Below, piece by piece: positions 12,367 to 23,139 of a stretch of 64,000 bases of DNA; within the stretch, counting starts at the first letter, position 1; every line of letters starts with the position of its first letter. Source of the DNA: Maylandia zebra (taxonomy: Eukaryota; Chordata; Actinopteri; Cichliformes; Cichlidae); assembly GCF_041146795.1 (NCBI RefSeq), contig NC_135172.1, positions 12,018,137 through 12,082,136 of the forward strand, read 5' to 3'. The notes under the pieces were generated by a model that worked only from the letters and a program-made list of their open reading frames with translations, did no database searches and was not told where the DNA came from. A program made the position numbers and the translations under genes.

Positions 12367-12382
12367 CTAAATATCCCACTTT
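12367..12382. repeat. Target-site duplication, 5' side of the L1 LINE
   Basis: Partner of 2267-2282; 15 of 16 bases match. Confidence 0.85.
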
Positions 12383-12895
12383 AAGCTTTACTTAAAGCTT
12401 ACCTGTCAGCCACGTTGAAATGGTCACACCTGAGGCCCGCTCTTTACTCAAACAGCACGGTAAAGAAGTGGTCCTTGACCACTTGGTTTTTAATGGGTTC
12501 CCGAAGTCCCGCGGGCGCCACTCGGGCTAACTGGACGCCGCCAGGCCTGACCACGCATCTGTGATCAGGAGTCGATGCCACACGCTGAGCAACCGCGCTC
12601 CTAGGGATTACCGTCCCCGTCCTAAATAATTTAAATAAATTTAAAAGCACCACTGTCGATTCCACAGTTAAATTATCTGGTGCCCGAGTCCAACCCTGCT
12701 AATCAATGTGGGAATAAAATCCCCTATCCAAATGTCCTAATCTAATCTCGTTTCTTGGCTGACGTAACACATTCACACACATAACACACCAACTTCAAAC
12801 AGACGTCACATCAACTTTGAAATTCACCCCAGCATTAATCACAATAAGCTTTCATCAAATATTCCCCAGACTCTACTTTTATTTATCACAAATTA
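12383..12895. other. No gene recognised
   Basis: Mixed GC sequence beyond the L1 5' end. A 73-codon minus-strand frame (12665-12444) has no family signature I recognise and no splice context, so I do not call it. Confidence 0.5.
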
Positions 12896-13225
12896 TTACA
12901 ATAGGGTTTTACCATGGGTGTTTGTGTAACTATTGTCACTGAATAAAAGCCTGCTTGGGGACGCTGGATTTTTGGAGTTGTCTGGGATCATGTGAGGAGC
13001 TTGTAGCTCCAAGATCCGGATCCGACACTTCCCTTGCAAGTTTAAAACCGATCGAGCTCTGATCGTCTTGATTCGTTCATGGTGATAAATCTCTGAACTA
13101 GTGGAGCCTGCGAGTGCAGACCTAACAGTAGCGATAGTGTCTGTCTCCTGAATCCAAACTGGAAGCTGATTCCACAGAAGAGGGGCCTGAAAACTGGATT
13201 CTACCTGGTGCGCTGTGCTGATCAT
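12896..13225 (-). mobile_element. LINE 3' end fragment
   Basis: The minus-strand frame contains PLLWNQLPVWIQE, followed by divergent sequence. This resembles the region just before the stop in CR1/L2/Rex-type LINE ORFs (a pattern like LWN.LP...). The RT core is absent. It is a truncated, decayed insertion. Confidence 0.55.
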
Positions 13226-13227
13226 GC

Positions 13228-13870
13228 GTGTTCATATACGTGGCAACAGCAGACGTGCGTAGATCAACAATGGGTAATATGGAGTGCAGGAGAGAGTACG
13301 ACCATGCAGCGTTAAAAGCGTGGAAGTACTTATATTACTTCAAGTGTTATTCTGTAAAAAGTGGCAAAAACATTAGCGTCCGTTGTACACTCTGCGAAAA
13401 ATTACACTTCAAATCTGAACAAGCACCTAGCACGCTACCATGGGAACGGAAATTCACAGAGAAACCACCAGATCCCCCACTGATATGACCACCGGCCCCA
13501 CTCCTGCTAAACAGGTGAAAATAGATTTTTTCACATAGTTTTTTTTTTAAAAACTGTTGTATAGAATTACATTTTTGCTTGATGCGATTTCCCTAAAATT
13601 AAGAGATTAAAAATAATAAAACAATTTTTAAAAAGAGACTTTTCCATTTGACTGAATTTTTATATGATGGATTATGCATAAAAATAGAACTGGGCTGAAA
13701 GGTCTATTGCTTTATTAAGTATTCAGGTGTGTACCAAAAAGTAACTAAGTAATAAGTAAATAATTACTTTTGAAATTAAGTAATCAGTAATGTAACGGTA
13801 TAACATTTTTTGAGAAGTAATCAGTAATAAGTAACTAATTACTTTTTTCCAAGTAACTTGAACAACACTG
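13228..13870 (+). mobile_element. Internally deleted hAT-type element with BED zinc-finger remnant
   Basis: The frame 13228-13488 contains YFKCYSVKSGKNISVRCTLC, the Cys-x2-Cys half of a BED finger found at the N-terminus of hAT/ZBED transposases. It stops soon after, so the catalytic domain is gone. About 200 bp later (13735-13870) come repeated AAGTAACTAAGTAATAAGT-like motifs ending in AACTTGAACAACACTG, a terminal pattern common in fish hAT elements. I infer a non-autonomous derivative. The left terminus is not clearly seen. Confidence 0.6.
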
Positions 13871-14171
13871 ATCCACACACAAACACTAGAGAACAATCAG
13901 CCACCGCTTCTATTCTTACAAACGTCACAATTTGCAATAATAACAGTTTGAATGTTTTTATTCACATGAAAGTGTTTCTACATATGAATCATTAACAACT
14001 GTCAGATTTAATGTGATTTCTAAACAGAGAAAATCTCAGCTTTGTGTTTTGTGTTCGCATTAGACCTGATATAACAAAGAAAAGAAAGAAAGAAAGAAAA
14101 GATTTTTTTCTCATCAAAGTTTATAAATCAAGTGTACAGTTAGCTTTGATTTACACTCAGAAAAATAAAGG

Positions 14172-14480
14172 TGCCAACTGGAACCAAAAGTGGTTCTTTA
14201 GACTGATGCCATAGAAGAACCTTTTTTGGTGCCACAAAGAACCTTTCAAACAATGGTTCTTTGAAGAACCATTTCTTTCAGTGGTTCATTGAAGAACCTT
14301 TAAAGGTGCCCCAAAGAACCATCAAGAAATGGTTCTTTGGGGCACCTTTAATGGTTTTTCAAAGGACCTTTTTAAAAATGGTTCTTTAAAGAACCATTTT
14401 TAAAAAGGTCCTTCAAATGGTTCTTTAAAAGAACCATTTGAAGGACCTTTTTTGAGTGGTTCTTTAAAAAACCATTTTAA
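14172..14480. repeat. Palindromic GGTTCTTT/AAGAACC repeat cluster
   Basis: At least ten GGTTCTT or AAGAACC copies in alternating orientation make nested inverted repeats able to fold as hairpins. A matching cluster lies at about 17905-18045. Confidence 0.9.
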
Positions 14481-14489
14481 ATCTTTCAA

Positions 14490-15062
14490 AATAAAATGCA
14501 TCATAAATTGAATTTGAGTAGGGTAAAATAAATACGAGCACAGCATAGACATATATTAATGGTTTATTGTCATTTTGTAGTTACCAAAAGACAAAAAGGC
14601 ATTTTAACCCTCAGCAAAACATCACTACTAATACATGTCACATATTAGTGTTTTAAACAGTAATAATTAAATATATTTGCTATACTATAAATAAATATAT
14701 ATAAATACTATAGCTACAGATAACACAACAAATACTACATGTATTGTTTAATTAATAAAACATCAGAAAGTGATAAAACACATTAGAAATAGCAATAGCT
14801 TCATAACAGACCAATAAATCAACACATTTTCATCAGCAGATGTTTGCATGTTCAGTAAAAACATTTCAACAACAAGTTTATGATTAAAATGATCAATGAA
14901 CTTCAGCCTTACGCTATGTAATGTACGTTTCATGTTGTACTCATGGTCCTTGGTTAGTCCAGTTTAGAACAATGTCTCTGACGTATGTATCATATCAAAT
15001 ATATGTCATATCAAAACAAGCCCACACCTGCAGTTGTTTCAGTTTTTCACTGGTGTTTCCTG
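14490..15062. other. AT-rich interior, no gene seen
   Basis: AT-rich sequence with ATATAAATA-like runs; no exon or repeat family recognised. Confidence 0.5.
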
Positions 15063-15394
15063 TCAGCTGGTCAACCTCACATCCATATCAGCCAACCAAA
15101 CGACAAGTTCCTCCCTTTGTGCTTCAAACCCCTCCCACTCTGAGACAAGGAGCTGAAAGAGAGAGAAAAGAGTCAATTATAAAGAAGAGAGAAAAGTGAA
15201 ACCCTCCTCAGAAGGTCTGACTCGCATACCTGCAGTTGACCTGTGATGGACTCCTGTTTGGCGTTCACGTCATCCCTCGTTGTTGCCAACAGCCGAGTCT
15301 GCAGGGTGCCCTGGAAGAGCTGAGTTAATGTTCGACTCCTCCTGGTCAGGCTCTCCAGCTGGATGAGCCGAGGTCTCCCCTCTCACCGCTGCCT
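15063..15394 (-). pseudogene. Two spectrin-repeat-like exons (nesprin-like), broken
   Basis: On the minus strand, a first exon (15394-15230) is bounded by a ttcag acceptor and a gtatgc donor. A second (from 15152) begins after a pyrimidine-rich ctttcag acceptor; the intron between is only 77 bp. The spliced reading joins in phase 0 and gives helical sequence with RLIQLESLTRRSRTLTQLF and, across the junction, SEWEGFEAQREELVVWLAD. That resembles the spectrin repeats of nesprins (SYNE family). An in-frame TGA near the start of exon 1 and a TGA at 15065-15063 break it. The nesprin assignment is from memory of the family and only moderately sure; spectrin-like helices are the safer call. Confidence 0.45.
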
Positions 15395-17156
15395 CTGAAC
15401 ACAGAAACACAAATTGCATCTGAAGCAGGAGGTGCAGATTTTTTGTGCTATTCTTTTCTAAATCCAGGCTTGATCACGTGGAGGTATTTGGAAAACTTTT
15501 TTGGCCAGTGGACGACTGTTGTCTTGCAGAAAGTCAAATCAAACATATGCGATACACAATTAATTCACAAGAACACATTATAAAAAATAAGTCCAGTTCT
15601 TGCCTGATTTCAAGTGAAATCTGCATCAAAACAGGGTGACAGAAGTAAAACGAGTGCACAAAGCCTCACTTTGTACAAGCCTGCTATTAAAGTTCTCCTC
15701 TATGCAGACAACTTTCCTGTTTTCAAGGCACAACTTGGATCTGCTGTACGAATCTTATGGATACACACTAAATGAAACAATAGTGTGGATGACTCCAGAT
15801 TCTGATCCCTCATCCTAATATGGTCCCAACATAGCAACAGCAATAATGCAAATGTTGAGGCTTCAAAATACAAAGTCCATAAACCAATGGCTGACGTGGG
15901 TTTTATCATAAGGGTGATAAATATACAGATTTCAGTCTGTCTTAGAGATTTGATGTTCATTTACCTGCAGATGCACTATACGTGCCTGCTCTATGGTTTT
16001 TCACAACATTTTGCACATCACTATTTAATACAGGAAGTAGGTGAACTAAAACAAGTCATCTTTCTTTGTGAGAGGACCATATTAATGAAACAAACCTCAT
16101 CATAGGGAGCCCTAAAGATGCTCCTGCTGCTTCTCTTCCTCCTCATCCTAAGCTTCCTTCTCCTTCTCCTCGCCTTCCATCCAATTGTAATTCAATCTAA
16201 TTGTGTTTCTCCCCCTCCTCTTCCTCATTTTGTTGAAGCTGTGAACACAATGTGAATCTGGATTAATTTGTGCAAACAAGACAAATCTACAGCTTTTTGG
16301 TCAGAGGTGCTCTTGTGATTTAAGCCGGGTAGAGTAGATTTATGTGTTGATGCTACCTGCTTCAGCTCTGGCTGCTGAGTGATATTTACACCCTGGCTGG
16401 ATTACAAACTTTAACCATGTGCTGAACTTTGGCCCAGCGTTGATACCTGTTAGTATAACGACCTCTTCTTAGCTTGTATGTATGATGTATGATGGTGGAT
16501 AAAAAATTACAATACAAAAAAATTAACTATATTACAAAAGAACATCTATCTTGGAAACATCAAATGACCGGAGCATAACTTGTCAACTAGTCCGAAACTA
16601 AGTTATGCAGGAACAGTCAAAGACACACCTTCTCATGTCACGTTTCTATTCATTTCTATATAATTTGATTAGACAATAAAGAGTTATCTAATCTAATTAT
16701 TCATTCAAAACACTTATGCATAGCTGTATTTTATACAGCTCATACAGAATTCAAAGTAGAGGTTCATGTGAGTATTTAATGTACGGCTCAGATCTACAGA
16801 ATTTCAAGAGTTTCTAGAGCAGACACAGAGCTCACAACAGGCTTCAGGCACCATTTTAGTGACTTTAACAATATATTAAATTTTAATTTCGGTCTAGCTG
16901 ACATTAGGTTATGTACGCAGCACGCAATTGAACCACATATTTTAGAAGCCAAAGGTTCAAATTAGCTGGGAGCAGCTTCACTTAATTATAACAGTGGTTT
17001 TGTTAGGAAAACAGTTTCTGTATACCGGATACTAAATTGTGCTGACGTGGCTAACGTATCTAGCTAATCGCTACTGTTAGCACAACATTAACAGCAAGCT
17101 ACAATGACGAGTAACAAAAACAAAACAGTAATAAGGTTTCAATGAAAATGTTTTAC
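15395..17156. other. Interior of the TIR unit, mostly unassigned
   Basis: Contains a Glu-rich minus-strand stretch at about 16100-16250 after a possible acceptor, but no convincing exon chain. The rest is AT-rich with nothing recognised. Confidence 0.4.
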
Positions 17157-17345
17157 CTTTTCCAACAGTCCCAGAATCCACAGCTTCAGAGTCCAGCAGG
17201 TACTGAAGACTGTTATCCGTTTCGCTGTCACCGTCCGTGAGTTTTTTTTTCCCGAAAGGTCAAGGCCCGCCGCTCGCACACTCTGTCTGCGCATGCGCAT
17301 CCCAACGACGGACCCCTCCGTCCGCTCCCGGGAGGTTATAGTATG
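17157..17345 (-). promoter_or_regulatory. GC-rich promoter-like region with NRF1-type palindrome and 5' exon donor
   Basis: A CpG-containing island in AT-rich surroundings. It contains TGCGCATGCGCA (17288-17299), which matches the NRF1 consensus found in housekeeping promoters. On the minus strand, about 130 bp downstream, a splice donor GGAAAAG|gtaaaac occurs at 17157. A TATA-less promoter with a noncoding first exon reading toward the spectrin-like exons is the likely meaning; that is inference. Confidence 0.45.
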
Positions 17346-18116
17346 ACGTGTTCTGACGTCACTCTCTCTCTCCCTGTCATTTATTTGGCTCGAAACACAT
17401 ATTAACAAATTGCTCAGTGATGAACAACTACTCAGATCATTTACCTAAGCAGTGCTTTGTCAAAACGAAGTGTGTGTTCATTACACTGACATTCTGTTCT
17501 GCAATTGTTATTTACTTGTATTTTATAATTTGACTTTACATACTGCTGAGTGGTTTGTAAAGTTTACAATAACTAGTATTATCATTATGCTATATTTTCA
17601 AAAATATATAATAATCTCACAAGTAATGCCTTGGAGTAGAAAATAGTAATGCTTTATTAAAATTTAAAACTAAAGTACAGTATTTGAATGTGTGTATTGT
17701 GTCTACTGTTTGCAAATATTTCTAACTTTTATTTGAATATTCAGCTTCCTACCATCTTCTCTTAAAGGGTAACTGCCAGGTATCCCGCCCTCCCCCTTCG
17801 CACACACATGCACACAAAGAAAACACACAGTATAATTCACAGCCTCATTATAGTGAATAAATATTTATGCCATTTACACCATCAAACTTAGATTGCTAAG
17901 GATGAAGAACCTTTTGTTCTTTAAAGAACCATTTGTAATAGCTGAAGAACCATCCACAAAATAAAAAGGTTCTTTGACGTATGATGGTTCTTTAAAGAAC
18001 CATGAAGACATCTGAAGAACCATTTAAGAACCATAATTTTTCTGAGTGTAGAAGCAGCGCAGTATGAAAGAGATGTTTCACAGAACATTTACCAGAGACA
18101 GACGCTGACTAATATG

Positions 18117-18941
18117 CTACAGTTCATCTTTATTCTTTTCTAGTTGTGTTAGTGTTGCCATAACTCTGCGTAGGTTCTCTTCATTGTGATTGATTTCTGC
18201 AGCTGTTGTCTCAAAGTACTTATTCATGTACTCCTTGCCGGCTCCCACGAAAGTCTGTAGGTCATCCATTAAATCCAGCACTGGTGTAAGCAGTGATGTA
18301 AAACGTTTCACTGACTTCAAAAGTTCGTACAAAGGATCCATGAGACGTTTAACATCATCAAGGACAGCAGGAACATAGGCTTTGTCTAAATTATTTTCAG
18401 CCTGGAGGACAAAAATAAACCAAATTAATGTAACAAAATATACAAAAGTATGTAGTGTAAAGAGTGCAAACAGACTTTTGTATGATGGGAAATTGTTTTT
18501 TTGTTTTAGTTGTCATAGCAAAGCATGTTTTTCTGTTTGGAGTCTGTCAACATCCATGTCATTGACAGACTCACCTTCCTTCTTGCTGTTTCCTTTTGTA
18601 ATTTTTCAACGTTTCCTTTCAGCTCCTCCTGCAAAACCAGAAAGAACGTCAACAAACATGCGTGCGAAACATGTAACTGGGACAAAATGAGCATTTTACA
18701 AGTAAGGAGAAAAGCTTAACCAGTGATCGGACGGTCATGATTTAATGGTAAAGGTGGTTAATTAAAAGTTACATTCTTTATTAAAACAACAACAACAAAA
18801 AGAAAGTTAACAGTCAGTTTACCAGTTCGCCCTTGTTTATCAGTGAACTTGAAAGATGGAGCAGACACAGCAAAATCCTAACTAAGCCTTCGGTAGTTGT
18901 GACACCACTCATGGTCAACTGTGCCGCTGCCATCAAAGTTT
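18117..18941 (-). CDS. Three 3' exons of an unrecognised helical protein
   Basis: Minus-strand exons 18941-18823, 18628-18575 and 18401-18117 all have AG acceptors (gtttcag, tttgcag, cctccag) and GT donors (gtaaac, gtgagt). They join in phase 0 and end at a TGA at 18119-18117. The joined protein is alpha-helical: a Leu-rich first exon (VRILLCLLHLSS), a short charged exon (VEKLQKETARRK), then a last exon with LMDPLYELLKSVKRF, LDLMDDLQTFVGAGKE and a Glu/Lys/Asn-rich coiled-coil end. No stop or frameshift is seen. The 5' exons are not identified. I do not recognise the family. The TIR unit ends only 67 bp beyond the stop and may supply 3' UTR sequence. Confidence 0.6.
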
Positions 18942-19293
18942 CTGAAACACATGAGAAAGTATCAATAAGGATTTAAGGAAATAAAGATTTGTAAAGAAAT
19001 GTACAAAGAGAACTTTCTAAGTTTAAGAGATGTTGCATGAAAATCTGCCTGCAATATGTTTTGAGTCAAAGCACCTCTTTCATTTGAATTCCAAAAAGTC
19101 ACGTTCTGCTTACATGAAAATATCAGCTTCTTTTACATGAACTACTGTGACCTTGAAAGACCTTCCACAGTGAACAAAACGAAACAGAGACTATATTCAG
19201 AATATGCATGTGCGTGCATGGATTTATACTAGCTGTCTGTGTATCCTAAATGCACAGACACTGTGGGTACATCAGGGAGTGCATCTGAGATCA
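18942..19293. other. Upstream intron of the helical gene, no further exon recognised
   Basis: AT-rich; presumably intronic for the minus-strand gene. Confidence 0.4.
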
Positions 19294-19430
19294 GATATAA
19301 GATAAGATAAGAATAACTCGTTATTGTCATTGCACATTCATATTTGGTACAATAGTACAATGGAATTGGAAACTGTCCCACATCGGCACTAAACACAACT
19401 AAACACAACACAACATGTAGTGGATTTTTA
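19294..19430 (-). mobile_element. LINE 3' tail remnant
   Basis: Starts with ATAAGATAAGATAAG, the same tail unit as the nested LINE at 8132, followed by a 3'-UTR-like stretch. No coding part remains. Confidence 0.45.
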
Positions 19431-19694
19431 AAAAGTGAAAATAAAAAAAGGATGAATTAATAAATGACACAATGAATGTTTATTGCACATAAAACTAAAA
19501 CCTCTGGAAAAGGCTGCTGCTGCTGCCATCGCTTGTAAAAGTGGACCAAGTGCTCAGCTTGAGAAAAAGTTGAGAAAACAGAGAAATTTGGAACAATAGA
19601 TTTTTAAAAATGCTGCAAATGCTTTATATACAAAGTGACTCAACCCACAGGGAACACAGTCAGATGTGAGTCGCCCTTTCACTTTTGTTTTCAA

Positions 19695-19809
19695 CAAAGT
19701 GTTTCTGTCCAGGGTGTACCCCGCCTCTCACCCTATGATAGCTGGGATAGGCTCCAGCGCCCCCGCGACTCTGAACAGGATAAGCTGAAGCGAATGGATG
19801 GATGGATGG
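19695..19809 (+). repeat. Fish interspersed repeat ending in GGAT tail
   Basis: Reads GTACCCCGCCTCTCACCCTA-type sequence, then TAGCTGGGATAGGCTCCAGC, and ends in (GGAT)n. This is a very common teleost interspersed repeat 3' end (SINE/LINE-like). The solo LTR landed in its GGAT tail. Confidence 0.75.
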
Positions 19810-20424
19810 TGTCATGGCTACTGAACGGACCCAAGCGCAGACAGTTCTTTCAACGAAACAAAAAGGGGATTTATTTACAATAGGGATCACCTTAGCGCAA
19901 AATATATGTACAGTGAGTTGGGAGGGGGTCCAGGGCTCCAGGGAGAGAAGGGGGGGGGGGAATCCACACACACGCTTCCTCTTCCACTCAGTCACCGCCA
20001 CCGTTCCTCCGCACACACGCACTCCTCTTCAGCCGCACTCGCTCCAACACTCCACACACTGCCCCACTTGGACAGGTCCGGTAATTCGGTCCAGAATCTA
20101 CAGACAGAAGGTCAAGGTTAGTTCCACAACATAAAACACGTGTAAGCGATCCTTCTTTGAATATGCCGCGAGCACGAACTCAGGTGGTTCGACGTTCCAG
20201 CGGTGAGCTGCTCTGTGCCACTGCCTTAAATAGCAGCTGGGGAAATCAGCCGGATCAGCCGCAGGTGGACACCATCCACAGGGGTGCGTGGGCCAAGAGT
20301 GAGAGCCCGTAATGAGCTCCACCCAGGCAGAGAGGAGGAGGAGAGACAAAAAAAAAACCAAAACTAACAACAACAAAACCTGTAGCGAGCGTGGGCCAAC
20401 CAGAGAGACACGGGGACCGTGACA
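19810..20424 (-). mobile_element. Solo LTR of a retrovirus-like/gypsy element
   Basis: A 615-bp unit reading TGTCACGG...CATGACA on the minus strand, flanked on both sides by GATGG (19805-19809 and 20425-20429), a 5-bp target duplication. Minus-strand order is promoter-like (TATTTAAGG at about 20224), then AATAAA near the end at about 19870. No internal region is attached, so it is a solo LTR left by LTR-LTR recombination. Confidence 0.85.
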
Positions 20425-20588
20425 GATGGTTTCTGTTTGTCTAGTCTGCTTTATAGGAATAGAAGCCCATCAGCTATTGTTATGACATACCATGACAAAA
20501 CACGCTTTTCTTTCAGTTTGACACTTCATAAAACGTGTCATAAGTGGATTGTGAATTATGTTATATATTTTTATTAGTGTTTAAGAAG

Positions 20589-21511
20589 TGTCCTGATTTC
20601 GTATTTGAGGTAAGAGACAAACGACTGGAGGTCCATTGTGCGTCAAAACAATGATTTTATTAAAGCACACACGTGTGTGGGAAAGATGAGCTCTGCAAAA
20701 CATCAGCCTCGATCTCCCCAGAACAGTAAACGAGCAGTCATATATATAACATAGTCGATGACAAGCATCATGCGTCAAAGCAGATAAGAAACATGCATCA
20801 GTTCCAGTAATTCCGACCTTGGACATATTCTAAAAAAGAACAGTTCCTTCCTCTGTTCCTCCGCCACCGCCAGATGCTTCCTGTTATTTCACTTACTGCA
20901 CTTCACTTATTTGTGGAACTAAACTGTCACGTATGCAGGTAAAACAACTTTGCAGTTTCGAGCAAAACAAGTCTATATACTGTGTATGTGTGTTCAGGCA
21001 GACTATGTGTCTTGACCTCAGTGCATGACCTCACTCGACAAACAAAGACATCTTAGAAGTATACTTCCTGACTCCGTTCGAGTCATCTGTTACTAGGCAA
21101 ACTCCAATGCAGCAGGCTGCTGAACACACACAGGCCTCTATTCTGTTTACAGGTTATATGTAGTGTATTGTATTGTAAGCATGTATGCAATTCTTTCATG
21201 GCTCCAGGTCACCTTAACTTCCTATTGATCGGCCAGACGTCGCGCTGACCGAAGCTTCAGACCATTAATTAACTTGACCGAGCTTCAACTCTTTAATTAG
21301 CACAAAATGCAATATGGATAACATGGTTACAGTTGCACCTGCAATGAAAGATTATTATGTAATTATGCTCCCACCTGAAATACAAACTTTAATGTAACAT
21401 CAACAGTTTCAATAAATGCTCTAATGAAATGATAATGATAAATGATACGTAATGCAACAGTAATGATAATGTTATGAATAGTAACAGTAAAATAATATTC
21501 TAATCTCTACA
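20589..21511 (-). mobile_element. 3' LTR (923 bp) with adjacent polypurine tract
   Basis: On the minus strand it begins TGTAGAGATT and ends AATCAGGACA (TG...CA). Immediately before it lies AAAGAGGAGGAG (21523-21512), a polypurine tract as used to prime plus-strand synthesis. A TATATATA box (about 20741) and an AATAAA (about 20655) follow in the right order. I see no coding internal region upstream within 450 bp. It is the 3' end of a minus-strand LTR element whose body is gone or unrecognisable. Confidence 0.65.
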
Positions 21512-21963
21512 CTCCTCCTCTTTGGCAGAAGAGGTTTGTTTTCTTTTGGTACAGTATGACTCTCAACTTGCTATACTAGTTACATACTTGTAATTCTTTC
21601 AGTTTAAGGGAAGAAAGAAAATAATATATACTAGGCTTTTATAAAGCATGTCTGCTATATTCAAATGATAGAAGATTCTTTTAAAAAGTACACACAGAGC
21701 AGTTAGTATGATATGATTTATTTTAACTTTATTTATTTAGGGCCAGCCCTCATTGTTGTTGTTGAGAATTCAAGTTAAATAGAATATGTCCTTATAGTAT
21801 GTCCAATAAATCTCTACTGAATTAATCCTAGAATAAAATCTAGAATCAAGCACACAAACAGATGATTCTCTGAGCGTTCAAGACAATCTTTCACACATTC
21901 TTCTTCATCTAGTTGCTCTGATGTGAGACTTTGTGAAAAAAAGACTTGCTGGACTGTTTGTGT
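21512..21963. other. Possible decayed LTR-element interior, no frame
   Basis: AT-rich sequence on the internal side of the LTR; no pol or env motif seen. Confidence 0.35.
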
Positions 21964-22035
21964 GGCTCGTTGGTCTAGGGGTATGATTCTCACTTTGGGT
22001 GTGAGAGGTCCCGGGTTCAAATCCTGGACGAGCCC
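21964..22035 (+). tRNA. tRNA-Pro (anticodon TGG)
   Basis: A full cloverleaf can be drawn. The acceptor GGCTCGT pairs perfectly with ACGAGCC, followed by discriminator C. The D-arm/A-box is TGGTCTAGGGG. The anticodon stem CTCAC/GTGAG encloses TTTGGGT (anticodon TGG), and the T-arm/B-box is GGTTCAAATCC. The A-T pair in the anticodon stem, where G-C is usual, keeps pairing. One G-U occurs in the T stem. No CCA is encoded, as expected in a eukaryote. A strong T-run terminator is not evident directly downstream, so expression is less sure than structure. Confidence 0.9.
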
Positions 22036-23017
22036 ACGTGTTGTCTATAGAGCCTCTCAGCTGCCACATGCTGTTTAGGCTCCATTTGAAAGAATCTCTG
22101 CAGCTGCACACATGTTCCCATAGTCCCTCATACAGGGACAGCTAACAGATCTGATATGAAGGATGTTGTTGGCCTTGTTCTTATTGTTTACCATTTAAAT
22201 TCTCCAAAAAGTTTTTCTAAGGTAATTATTTGTTATTCAAGATAACACAGAGTTTTATTTTAGATTAAATAAGAGAATTCAATTCAAACTTGTACACAGA
22301 ACTACTACAATACACAGTTATGTATCATATATTATAAATGTGTAACTCTCTCACACGACTTTAACAATATGCATGTGGAAGAACGCACATCAGTTTTACT
22401 GATACACAAAAGGGCCAAAAATAAACATCAGTAAACATTAGTACTTCAGTACCACGAAGGAATCTCTTTCAGTGCATTATGCACACATGTAACTTATGTA
22501 CCAAGTGAAATAAAATATTACAGATGAAAATTATGTGATGATTTTAACTGCAAAATTCAGATTTTAGGGTCAAAATGTGACTTAATTTGTGGTGTAAGGT
22601 TTCTGGTTATGAAGCTTGACGCTGTCATGCTCATCTGTATGACTATATGCTCATGCCACTGTGTTGATTGCAGGTGGGTGCATGCTCCATGTTGCAGGGT
22701 TTTTCTTCAGGTACTCTTTTTTTGTCCGCCATGATCTAAACACATGCACCTCATTGGAAGCTCTAAATAACCCACCTAAATTGGTTCTTAATTTAAAATT
22801 AAAAGTGATCATCTGAAAATTAGACGAAAGCTTATTTGTGACAATCTAAGAAACATGTAATTGAAGCTGCTCCTCTTTGCTGTGGGCAGGTTTGAGAGCA
22901 GCCACCTGGGCTTCGCTGGAGGGCAGCAGGAGCAGCCTCAGCACCTCACTCCTCCTCCGCCTGCAAGCACACCTCTGCTGTGACCTGGAAAATGCCTAAG
23001 GAAGCTTTTCCCTTTTC
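22036..23017. other. No gene recognised
   Basis: AT-rich; a GC-richer stretch at about 22870-22990 has no supported exon. Nothing else recognised. Confidence 0.45.
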
Positions 23018-23062
23018 ACTTTGGGTGTAAGCGGTCCTGGGTTCAAATCCCTGATGAGCCTG
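23018..23062 (+). pseudogene. 3' half of a tRNA-Pro-like sequence
   Basis: TCACTTTGGGTGTAAGCGGTC continues through GGTTCAAATCC to GATGAGCC. This matches the anticodon-to-acceptor half of the tRNA-Pro at 21964 with several changes. The 5' half is missing. Confidence 0.8.
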
Positions 23063-23139
23063 TTTGGTTTTTGGGGCTTTGCTGTTGAACTGTTCATGCA
23101 AGTCCTGGGAAACTGTAATTTGCTATTTTCAGATGTCAT

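Larger units (their letters stand above)
14152..18050. mobile_element. TIR-bounded unit with palindromic GGTTCTTT ends, enclosing gene-like sequence
   Basis: The left edge reads TACACTCAGAAAAAT and the right edge ATTTTTCTGAGTGTA, a 15-bp inverted match apart from one base. Inside each edge lie dense palindromic motifs built on GGTTCTTTAAAGAACC. Such ends are typical of very common fish MITEs. Here they bound 3.9 kb instead of a few hundred bases, and the interior (about 14490-17900) carries spectrin-like exons and a GC-rich promoter-like stretch. It may be one large non-autonomous element that captured gene sequence, or a MITE split by later insertions. Confidence 0.5.

Noticed and set aside
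14172-14480. CRISPR-like repeat array
   Set aside because: The repeats are palindromic, irregularly spaced and alternate in orientation; vertebrate context and MITE-type ends explain them.
22870-22990. GC-rich possible exon
   Set aside because: No frame with family similarity and no paired splice sites.
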